36,104 nucleotides of DNA. Origin: Clostridiales bacterium. GTDB taxonomy: Bacteria; Bacillota; Clostridia; Lachnospirales; JAISYE01. The notes under the pieces were generated by a model. It searched no databases. It was not told the DNA's origin and saw only the letters and a program-made list of their open reading frames with translations. Position numbers and translations under genes: made by a program. Positions 27,842-35,589 of this stretch are shown here, piece by piece. Location: contig JAISYE010000100.1 of the NCBI GenBank assembly GCA_031297485.1, forward strand, positions 1 to 36,104, in the 5' to 3' direction. Positions within the stretch are counted from its first letter, which is position 1; each line of letters opens with the position of its first letter.

Positions 27842-30800
27842 TACTTTGCCCCGTTTCTTTCTGTATTGAAGTAGTTGTTTACTAATGTGCAAATTTCTTT
27901 AACGCAGGCAACCCGTCCACGGTCTGAATATATAACATCGTAAATATTAGGGCTGTCGTAGGATTCAGACAGTTTCCATAAATCACACATAGAAATCCGC
28001 CCCGCGCCATAGTCAATAGTAGAATCCTTGTGCATAACGGAAATCTTACAGGCATTTGCCGATTCAATTACATCCATTAACCCGGAACGCAAGCCGATAA
28101 TGCAACCTGCCAATTCGACAGCTGGGACAATTTCATCAAGCGGAACAGAAAAGGCGACCATCCCCTGAATGGGATTTTCTGCAGGATTATTTTCGTTTAC
28201 ATTCGTTGCGACGACGTAGCCGAGATGGTTTAGCTCTTGAGCTAATTTTTCCCAAAAACGTACAGGCAGCGCTTTTACAGACTTTGCGTAAGGGGCGAGA
28301 ATTATTGTGTTCTTAGGAACTAAGTTGTTTTTCTTAAAATAATCTTGAATATCGTGACTCTTAAAGTGCGTGCAAACGCTACTACCTGTTTTATCGTCTT
28401 TGAACTTGCTATAAAACCGAATAACATTTGGAATGCGATTACCTAATAGCAATTTTACGATGTTAGTGTGTACGCTATTCATAAATAGATGCCATTTAGC
28501 AATATGCATACCACTACCAGTAACGAAAGATAGAACCATGCCAATATTTATTATTTCATCTTTTGTCAACACTACAGCATCTCGTATGCCATACAATTCT
28601 GCGACAGTTCTTCCGCCTTTGCCAAACACCCAATAGTTTATTGCTTTTGACTCATCTGGTTTCATATAATCAGCTAACAAATAGTATAAATCACCGATTG
28701 CAGGTGTGGAGAGATATATTTCTGTTTCCAAACCATGATTTCTAAGAGTCTTTGCATACGTTGAGAAACAAGCCATAACTTTATTTTGATAGATGTTTCG
28801 CAGGTGTAATGGCACAGCAATCGCAGAATTCCCTGCTTTTGCCTTGACACGTTTGTATATTTTCTCAAAACCTAAGCAAACTGTGTACCAAACTCCGTGG
28901 TCTTTCATGCACGCATTAAAGCGAGCATAATAACTCATCACTTTATCCGACTGCGGTTTTACAAACCATTTATCTAATTCATACCTGTAGAACTCAATCC
29001 GCATTTTTCTTTCTTCGGTAGTGATACTTTTTACACTGTATTTCTCTTCTTCACTTTGAAGAAGAGAACATACTATTACAGATTTCGCTCTTCTAAGAAA
29101 ATCGGGGTTAACCTGTTCAACATTGCGTACATAATAAGAGGCAAGTATTTGAGTTATAATATCTGGAGCTATATTCACACCATCGCATTTAGAGAAAAAT
29201 AATTCATACGCTCTTTTCACGGCTCTATTTGGTTCTTCAATTAAATATTTACCATATGCCCGCGAACAATAATCAAGCAAAAAGAGTCCACAATGATAAA
29301 CAACTGCATCAACGTTGCCACGTTCATGATTGATTAAAGCGCAATAATAATGATACGGTCCTATGCAAAGAACTTCTTCAGAATTCATTGATAGAATTTC
29401 ATCATACTGTCCAAGATAATACAAAGCTTCAAGCAGAAAAGACTGTTCAATGTCGTTTGAGGACAAAAGTACAGCATTATGAATATAAAACTGACTTTTG
29501 ACTTCTTCAAAGCTAGAAAGCAAATCCCTTTGACCTGTCTTAGTTACAGAATACTTTTCAAATTCTGTATCAGCGAATTGCTTCAGTGGGCTATAGTCAA
29601 TAGCGGTAGTAATATACTCAGTCTCATGATTTATTATAATTCCATACAAATAGTTCTTTAGTCGTTTCTGCTTTAATTCACACCATGTAAGCATTGAAAC
29701 TTTCATTTCGCTTTTGTAAGAATTGTAATTATATTTTAAGCTTTCTGGATACCGTTTGTGACACAAAAAGTTACCTACAACATATTCAATAACATTAACA
29801 ATTCTGCTGCTGGCACCAAACGATTCGGGAGTATACTTGTTTACTACTGATTCATCATAAGATATGCCGTGCGGCATAAATTTAGGAACGTCAGTAATGT
29901 TGACAAGGCAGCCTGTGTCCTTAAAAAAAGCTTCTTCGTTTTTATAATTTTCAATTCGCTTATCATATCTGTCTTCCATACTATACCCTGTTACTATACA
30001 TAAACCTTTGCGTTCAGCCAAAATATCTAAGACTGAAGTAGTGAATAGTGTTATCACACTATGACTTTGTTTAATAAGAGTACGCATTGGAAGATGTTCT
30101 TCAAGCAGAATTAAATTATCAGGGAGTTCGTTATTAGAGCGTTCTTCTATAATATCATAAAGGTGAATCGCGTTATAATGAAACTTCGAACCGCCTTGAT
30201 TTCGTAACCAACGAGGTTTTACTATAATTTCGTAGTCAGGATTTTCGTGAGCAATTCTCAAAAGCATATCAGCAATTTGTGATTTCCCTTCCAATCCATA
30301 CGGTATGTGACCGCTGTCTATATATAAAATCTGCTTTTTTTCAACAATCTCTTCATCAATCGTTATTTCATCAAAAGGACGCCCTGTAGTCATTTCAGCA
30401 TAGTCCAAGCAGAATATCGGCTTTCTATCAACTGGTCTGAATACAAATTCTGCAATATTAGAACAATATTTGGCTGTCTCTAAGTCAAAAGAAAATGTAT
30501 AAATGTCTTTATCAATAACAAGCTTTGCGGCATTCTGCCCGCCTAAAGTGCAATCATATCTATTCAATCTAGTTCCGGAAAGTAGTCCCAAATCGTATGT
30601 CGGTATCTTAAGCTCTGACAATATCCTTCTTTGCGCCACAGCATCACGTGGCAAATATAAATCTAAAAGATGACCTCGCGACAGCATCTCGCGGCATATA
30701 GGAAGCAAACTCCAAGCCTCACCATCGCTGTGAGCAAGGATTGCGATTCTCATTGGTCTTGATATATCAGTCAATAAATTATTTTGGTTTTTCTCCATAT

Positions 30801-31854
30801 TCTTAGCGTAATCAGCTCTCCACTCGTAATTTGAAGTTTCCTTTGTTAGACCAACATTAAGCCTAACAACATCATATGGAATGGTAACCCCATCACCATC
30901 GTTAAATTCGGAAATAAAATGAGGTTTGTACAATACAAGGGAATATTTACGGTTGTTTTGCCAATAATTACTCCAATTTAAGTAATGCTCAAAATATAAA
31001 TTTTCGACATAAAATGTTTCAATATTTAGTAATCCAGCATATCTCAAAAATCCAAAAAATCCATCTATCTGTTGATAGTAAACATGAGGAGCAATTTGAT
31101 AACTTCTCAGTTTGTCAGTCAATTTTGATGCTTGCAAGCAAATTTTAATAGCATCGAAATGGTTCTTTACAAACGAAATTCCAAATGTCCATTGAATTCT
31201 TTGCGTATACCAAAAATCAAGCGAAAAAATATCTATAGAATTTTTTTTTGCAAACGTTTCCGCTTCTTTTAGTATTTTTTCACATTGCTCCGGATTCGCC
31301 ATTAACATTGTGTCATCTGCATCAATATTCCAGAAATATTCAATGTTATTCAATTTAGCATGAACAAAAGGGGTAAATAATGCAGCACCGATGTTTATCC
31401 AACGACCGGCAATGATAGGAGAATCTGCGAAACCGGGATGCCTTAAAATTTCTTCCATTTCTGCATCTAACTTCTTTTTTATTAGCTCACTTATTCTCCA
31501 CGAACCGCATAATTTTGATAAAAATTTTGAACGTAAAAGCTTTATAGTAAGCCTCATCATATTGCGTCTGAGTCTGCCTTTAGTAAATTTATAAGGAGTT
31601 ACAAAAACCTTATTAAACGTCTTTCTGTCGCTCTCTAAAAACTTAGGTTCTGCTTTACCGTTTTCAACGTAGTAAAGCCGTATGCGTTCACGCAAATCTG
31701 CGTTGTCCACTAAAATGTAATAGTCGGCACCGTATTCTTCAACAATATCTATCCAATGGAGCAGACATTTTATCTGAAAATTGTCCCCGCCATTTGTTTT
31801 AAGATAAAAGGTTGGTACGTTCAAATTTGAGTTACTGTTTTTCATAGTTTTCAA
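27841..31854 (-). CDS. Giant multi-module glycosyltransferase (about 1337 residues)
   Basis: I see three catalytic-looking modules. Residues 1-350 form a GT-A-like domain (FYLKTNGGDNFQIKCLLHW, and the Asp-rich YFWNIDADDTMLM near 173-185 like a metal-binding DxD). Residues 366-720 are a GT-B-like domain (PMRIAILAHSDGEAWSLLP, ILYIDSGHIPYGLEG, EIIVKPRW, LIKQSHSVITLFTTSVLDILAERK), which resembles glycerophosphotransferase/capsule-type transferases. Residues 770-990 are helical and TPR-like. The C-terminal 320 residues are a GT9-like domain (TPAIGDLYYLLADY, NTIILAPYAKSVKALPVRFW, AGCIIGLRSGLMDVIESA) that is a paralogue of the gene at 32345-33376. The start is TTG 31854, 6 bases after GGGGAGAG; ATG 31845 is an alternative. 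It is coupled to the truncated paralogue upstream. Confidence 0.75.
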   Translation of the reverse strand: MKTMKNSNSNLNVPTFYLKTNGGDNFQIKCLLHWIDIVEEYGADYYILVDNADLRERIRLYYVENGKAEPKFLESDRKTFNKVFVTPYKFTKGRLRRNMMRLTIKLLRSKFLSKLCGSWRISELIKKKLDAEMEEILRHPGFADSPIIAGRWINIGAALFTPFVHAKLNNIEYFWNIDADDTMLMANPEQCEKILKEAETFAKKNSIDIFSLDFWYTQRIQWTFGISFVKNHFDAIKICLQASKLTDKLRSYQIAPHVYYQQIDGFFGFLRYAGLLNIETFYVENLYFEHYLNWSNYWQNNRKYSLVLYKPHFISEFNDGDGVTIPYDVVRLNVGLTKETSNYEWRADYAKNMEKNQNNLLTDISRPMRIAILAHSDGEAWSLLPICREMLSRGHLLDLYLPRDAVAQRRILSELKIPTYDLGLLSGTRLNRYDCTLGGQNAAKLVIDKDIYTFSFDLETAKYCSNIAEFVFRPVDRKPIFCLDYAEMTTGRPFDEITIDEEIVEKKQILYIDSGHIPYGLEGKSQIADMLLRIAHENPDYEIIVKPRWLRNQGGSKFHYNAIHLYDIIEERSNNELPDNLILLEEHLPMRTLIKQSHSVITLFTTSVLDILAERKGLCIVTGYSMEDRYDKRIENYKNEEAFFKDTGCLVNITDVPKFMPHGISYDESVVNKYTPESFGASSRIVNVIEYVVGNFLCHKRYPESLKYNYNSYKSEMKVSMLTWCELKQKRLKNYLYGIIINHETEYITTAIDYSPLKQFADTEFEKYSVTKTGQRDLLSSFEEVKSQFYIHNAVLLSSNDIEQSFLLEALYYLGQYDEILSMNSEEVLCIGPYHYYCALINHERGNVDAVVYHCGLFLLDYCSRAYGKYLIEEPNRAVKRAYELFFSKCDGVNIAPDIITQILASYYVRNVEQVNPDFLRRAKSVIVCSLLQSEEEKYSVKSITTEERKMRIEFYRYELDKWFVKPQSDKVMSYYARFNACMKDHGVWYTVCLGFEKIYKRVKAKAGNSAIAVPLHLRNIYQNKVMACFSTYAKTLRNHGLETEIYLSTPAIGDLYYLLADYMKPDESKAINYWVFGKGGRTVAELYGIRDAVVLTKDEIINIGMVLSFVTGSGMHIAKWHLFMNSVHTNIVKLLLGNRIPNVIRFYSKFKDDKTGSSVCTHFKSHDIQDYFKKNNLVPKNTIILAPYAKSVKALPVRFWEKLAQELNHLGYVVATNVNENNPAENPIQGMVAFSVPLDEIVPAVELAGCIIGLRSGLMDVIESANACKISVMHKDSTIDYGAGRISMCDLWKLSESYDSPNIYDVIYSDRGRVACVKEICTLVNNYFNTERNGAK

Positions 31855-31871
31855 ATTAGTCTCTCCCCAAT

Positions 31872-32348
31872 TCAATTTGCTTTATACCAATCCAACATAT
31901 TAACGCCTTTATAACCGCAAAGAGCTAAACTCCCGGTTCTTTTACAGCATACAGCAAAGGTGTTGGACGACTGATGTAACCACTTTATATTTAGTTTATC
32001 GCCATAAAAGGCGGTGAATCTATCACTTGGAATAACCAATCTATATTTGACGCAAACAATGTGTCCCCGCAACAGTGGAAATAACTCTGAAACGCGCTTC
32101 TCATTTTTGCCGCCGCACAAAAATACAAAGTTTCCGGTCAATTCACGTAGTATTAACCCGCAAAGGTAATAATCGCCTGTACCGCGCATTGTCGTTGCGA
32201 AAATATAACAGTCTGTGCCGTGCGAACGTTTTACTTTTGCGTATAGCCTGTAACCGCAAAGGATATTTGTCATAAAGTCAATAAATATCGCAAACGGAGG
32301 ACAAATAATCGCAACTGTTCGGTAAACAGACTTCAGATATTCCCTCAT
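31872..32348 (-). CDS. Truncated paralogue of the GT-B-like transferase (N-terminal half)
   Basis: A 158-residue protein that aligns with the first half of the next gene upstream in the operon: the same spacing from the start to CGYR-YAK-KR, then CYIFATTMRGTGDYYLCG against CVICACAWEGTGDYYICG, and CGYKGVNMLDWY against PGYKGLEIVDTF. It stops there, exactly at the expected linker between the two Rossmann halves, and lacks the donor-side half with FIGLRSGL. It may be a relic after a deletion, or a stand-alone acceptor-binding partner. The start overlaps the full paralogue's stop (ATGA), which keeps translation coupled. Confidence 0.65.
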   Translation of the reverse strand: MREYLKSVYRTVAIICPPFAIFIDFMTNILCGYRLYAKVKRSHGTDCYIFATTMRGTGDYYLCGLILRELTGNFVFLCGGKNEKRVSELFPLLRGHIVCVKYRLVIPSDRFTAFYGDKLNIKWLHQSSNTFAVCCKRTGSLALCGYKGVNMLDWYKAN

Positions 32349-33376
32349 TGACTAAATACCCTTAAAATGTCTGACGCAATCTGTTCCCAATTACCCCAAG
32401 CCGGCGCCGCCTCGAACTCAATCGCGTCATCACACAATCCCATATGGTTAAGCCCCGTAAATTTAAGAGAAGTGCCGTCAGGCCAGTATTTTGCCTCATA
32501 AGGGTGAAGAATTATCTTCTTTGCTTTTGTAGTGCTTATAATATCGCACAGACCGCTGCGAAGACCAATGAATCCGCCTGCCGCGTCGAGAAACGGCACA
32601 ATGTGTCTGTACGGCACGAGAATCGGCTTAGCATTCGGCAAAGGTTCTTCGTTAGCCGCGCAGTTTGTTAAAACGCTGTAACCGCGATTAATCAATTCGT
32701 TGATTATGATTTGCCATAGTTCCGATGGTGGAGAGCTTTCTGTCAGACTTGACGTAAAAGGAGATATGAGAACTGTTTTATAAAATTGGGCTTTAGTTTT
32801 TTCAAATAACTCATCAATAATTTTAGAGTCAGCATCAAATTCCGGTATCTCTGGTTTAATATCTCTTGGCAAATTGAACCCTCCGTAAACAAAAGTATCG
32901 ACTATCTCCAAACCTTTATAACCCGGCAAATAACCAACCGGTACTTGCTGAATAACACCCCTTGCTAAATCAGGGTCATCGCTGTTGTATTGCAGCCAGT
33001 AAAAATCTATATTACAGAATACCGCTAGCCATCTGACATACCAGTAATCATTTATACTATCAGGTATATATGTTTTGCCTGTGTTTGAGTCAAAGAGTTC
33101 GACAATCCTTTGTTTTGCGCTATCAAGGCAAATGAATTTATAATCCGAGACATTATTGATTCGCACCCATTGTTTCATATACATGCCGCATATATAATAA
33201 TCCCCCGTACCCTCCCAAGCACAAGCACAGATTACACAATTAACGCCGAATTTGCGCTTGAATTTAGCGTACTCTCTGTATCCGCAGATTTCCACAAGCC
33301 CGTTTCTAAGAACCGGAAACAATCTTCGCAGTATAACTAATAGGTTCTTCAGGCGGGTTTTTAGCCGCTTCATCAT
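32345..33376 (-). CDS. GT-B-like glycosyltransferase, GT9-related fold
   Basis: A 343-residue protein with two Rossmann-like halves: the N half has CVICACAWEGTGDYYICGMY and the C half has FYKTVLISPFTSSLTESSPP, LWQIIINELINRGYSVLTNC and VPFLDAAGGFIGLRSGLCDII. The second-half pattern (hydrophobic strand, small residue, GLRSGLxDxI) corresponds to the nucleotide-sugar-binding part of heptosyltransferases and related GT9 enzymes. The start ATG at 33376 is supported by GGGGAGA 6 bases upstream and by equal N-terminal length in the truncated paralogue. It overlaps the upstream gene by 71 bases, which is unusually long. Acceptor and donor are unknown; nucleotide-heptose is possible. Confidence 0.72.
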   Translation of the reverse strand: MMKRLKTRLKNLLVILRRLFPVLRNGLVEICGYREYAKFKRKFGVNCVICACAWEGTGDYYICGMYMKQWVRINNVSDYKFICLDSAKQRIVELFDSNTGKTYIPDSINDYWYVRWLAVFCNIDFYWLQYNSDDPDLARGVIQQVPVGYLPGYKGLEIVDTFVYGGFNLPRDIKPEIPEFDADSKIIDELFEKTKAQFYKTVLISPFTSSLTESSPPSELWQIIINELINRGYSVLTNCAANEEPLPNAKPILVPYRHIVPFLDAAGGFIGLRSGLCDIISTTKAKKIILHPYEAKYWPDGTSLKFTGLNHMGLCDDAIEFEAAPAWGNWEQIASDILRVFSQ

Positions 33377-34052
33377 CAGCAGTCTCCCCTTGTTTCAAGA
33401 ATTCGAGTATCTTCATGTCATCATCGGTCAAGGGTTCCTGTTCGACAGAACGCAATATAATCTGCGAAGTTTTCGGCTTTTTGTAATCAGGCGCGGACAA
33501 TCGAGTATACGGGTACACGCGGTATACGCCGATAACAAATATTTCTTCCGCCGTGATACCCCTTGTGCCGACTATGCGTGAGCCGTTGCGCCCGTAAGGC
33601 TCGTCAAGGCTTGCGCAGAAAAATCGTTTATCGAAGTTGTACAGGCAATAAAACTGCATAAGTTCCTCGGCGTTTTTGCGCGGACAGCGGACGATGGCAT
33701 GGATGTTCTTTGAAAACAGACTTGCACTTTTCTCCACCATTTCGCTGTCAGTCAAAATAATCGCTTTAATGAATTTGTGCTGTTTTAGCATCTGCTCTAA
33801 ATACCGCAAAGCGAAGTAGTTGTCACGGTCATTAACCTCTGGCATAAGAACGACGGCAGTTCTGTTTATGTCGTTCTTATTTTTGTAAAGTTTCTTATAC
33901 TTTTTTAGTGTCGTTCGCCAGTACCACCAACCGTGATACGCTTTTACAAGGTTTTTGCGCAGTTGCTTGCGCACTTCTTTCAAGTGTTTTTCAACTTTGC
34001 GCTTTTCCTCTTTTGAAAGCGGCGGACGCTCATTTTTTTGTTCGTCACTCAT
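33306..34052 (-). CDS. Protein of unknown function in the glycan operon
   Basis: A 248-residue soluble protein. The first 50 residues are highly charged and predicted helical (SKEEKRKVEKHLKEVRKQLR). The middle forms a Rossmann-like alpha/beta segment (RTAVVLMPEVNDRDNYFALR, FIKAIILTDSEMVEKSASLF, IHAIVRCPRKNAEELMQFY), followed by FDKRFFCASLDEPYGRN and a poorly conserved Glu-rich tail. No catalytic motif is recognised. The ATG at 34052 has GGGGGAA upstream and overlaps the nucleotidyltransferase-kinase stop by 8 bases. Its position between activation enzyme and glycosyltransferase suggests a role in glycan assembly, but this is not evidence of function. Confidence 0.6.
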   Translation of the reverse strand: MSDEQKNERPPLSKEEKRKVEKHLKEVRKQLRKNLVKAYHGWWYWRTTLKKYKKLYKNKNDINRTAVVLMPEVNDRDNYFALRYLEQMLKQHKFIKAIILTDSEMVEKSASLFSKNIHAIVRCPRKNAEELMQFYCLYNFDKRFFCASLDEPYGRNGSRIVGTRGITAEEIFVIGVYRVYPYTRLSAPDYKKPKTSQIILRSVEQEPLTDDDMKILEFLKQGETADDEAAKNPPEEPISYTAKIVSGS

Positions 34053-35562
34053 TTTTATTCCCCCACAGTGATTCTTCAAGATAAAACAATCCGTTGTAAA
34101 AAGCCCCGCAAACGCTGTCGTAGTCTTCCCAAGCGTATGTGCTGAGAGATAGCCATATCACGGCGTGAATCAGTTTAATCTCATTACGGTTTACAATCCC
34201 GTCAAGAAGTCTGAAAAACCCGTCCTCAACATCGCGCCAACCGTTTGTTTCAATATCCAGTTTCACGCTGTTTTCACATATTTCAAGCGTAAACTTTTTA
34301 ACATTAAATCTATCATAGTCACCGACAATCGAGTAATAAAGCTTTGCCCAATCATACTGCGGGTCGCCGTAGTTTTCGGTGAAGCCGAAGTACCCGCGCG
34401 GGTCTATAAATACGGGGACGGCATCGTTTCTTAACATCATATTGCAAAACGTGTTATCGCCGTGAATAAACTTGAAGTACGGCACTCTGTACTTTGCAAA
34501 CGCGTTTTCCAGCACGTTGCGATAAAAGTAAATATTATGACACTTACGGTTGTTTACCGTTATATATCCATCATCGGCAAGCGGAACGAGATTGCGGATT
34601 TTATCTATCCTGGCAAACGTCTTATCAACATACGCGTTTTTAATACTGAAATAGTCTGTCGGCGCACTTGATTTGGAGTGTAATTCTTTTATCGTGTCAA
34701 CCAGTTTTCGGAGTATATCAAGACGTTGTTCGCGGGTAAAATCATATTCCCAAATGTTCTTGCCGTTGATTTTTTCCATTATAAACGGCTCAAATGAGTC
34801 TATCCTCGGAATCTGCGTAACGCCAATATCTTGCGCCATTTTATACCAAGCCTTTTCGCGAACGGCAAGTTTACGCCCCTGTTCATCAATGCCCCACTTA
34901 ATCAGCTTTCCGTCATCTGTCTGTTCAATTCTGTTAAATGGTCTGCAACGCGAAGTTTCAAGTTTTTCGTATTCCTCTATCAAACCAAACTCTTTTGTTC
35001 GTATAAGCGGAATTACACCAAATGTCTTTTTTTTACTTTGAAGCCAACGAACAAACTCGCCTTCTTCGGGGACATCAGCAATTTTTGATTTATCCGTGAA
35101 TACGAACAATCCTGCGACCCCGCAAGTATCGGAACATTCTTCGGCGAATATATCATCCTCATATTTCCAACGGCTCGGGAATCCTACAGAAAGCCCAATA
35201 TAATCCGCAGTTTCATTCGGAACGCTGAATTCGTCAGGCAGAACTAAATCACACCATATCAGCATAAACGGCGCGTTTTCAGGCAAATATTCAAGAGCCT
35301 GTCCGACACCTCCGCATGTTCCCGATGCACCGTTCGCGTTTACTGTAATGAACTGCACGTCGGCAAACGCGGCAAGATACTTATCAAGAACATCAAACTT
35401 GTAGTCACCGATTATAATAAATTTCTTAGCTGGAAATTTACGAAATAGATGAAACAGCATCGGCAAGTTATCCACAGGCACAAGCGCTTTGGGCTTATTT
35501 GCCGTTAGGTGCTTCATCCGAGTACCCTTACCGCCCGCCTGAACGATTATGTAGTCAAACAT
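34045..35562 (-). CDS. Nucleotidyltransferase fused to an aminoglycoside phosphotransferase-type kinase
   Basis: A 505-residue bifunctional protein. Residues 1-205 are a sugar-phosphate nucleotidyltransferase: VQAGGKGTRMKHLT (7-20), NKPKALVPV (22-30), WCD (103-105), the likely metal-ligand Asp. Residues 210-500 are a kinase of the APH/choline kinase type: AVREKAWYKMAQ, the Brenner motif FIHGDNTFCNMML with His367, Asp369 and Asn374, and VFIDPRG with the metal Asp387. The combination resembles AmgU-AmgK-like anomeric kinase plus uridylyltransferase pairs or LicC-LicA-like choline activation. The substrate cannot be read from the sequence. This is the first intact gene of the operon in the window. 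AGG and AAGGG are weak in front of the ATG at 35562. Confidence 0.82.
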   Translation of the reverse strand: MFDYIIVQAGGKGTRMKHLTANKPKALVPVDNLPMLFHLFRKFPAKKFIIIGDYKFDVLDKYLAAFADVQFITVNANGASGTCGGVGQALEYLPENAPFMLIWCDLVLPDEFSVPNETADYIGLSVGFPSRWKYEDDIFAEECSDTCGVAGLFVFTDKSKIADVPEEGEFVRWLQSKKKTFGVIPLIRTKEFGLIEEYEKLETSRCRPFNRIEQTDDGKLIKWGIDEQGRKLAVREKAWYKMAQDIGVTQIPRIDSFEPFIMEKINGKNIWEYDFTREQRLDILRKLVDTIKELHSKSSAPTDYFSIKNAYVDKTFARIDKIRNLVPLADDGYITVNNRKCHNIYFYRNVLENAFAKYRVPYFKFIHGDNTFCNMMLRNDAVPVFIDPRGYFGFTENYGDPQYDWAKLYYSIVGDYDRFNVKKFTLEICENSVKLDIETNGWRDVEDGFFRLLDGIVNRNEIKLIHAVIWLSLSTYAWEDYDSVCGAFYNGLFYLEESLWGNKNE

Positions 35563-35589
35563 TTAGCTTAGTCCCTTTCCGCACCAATA

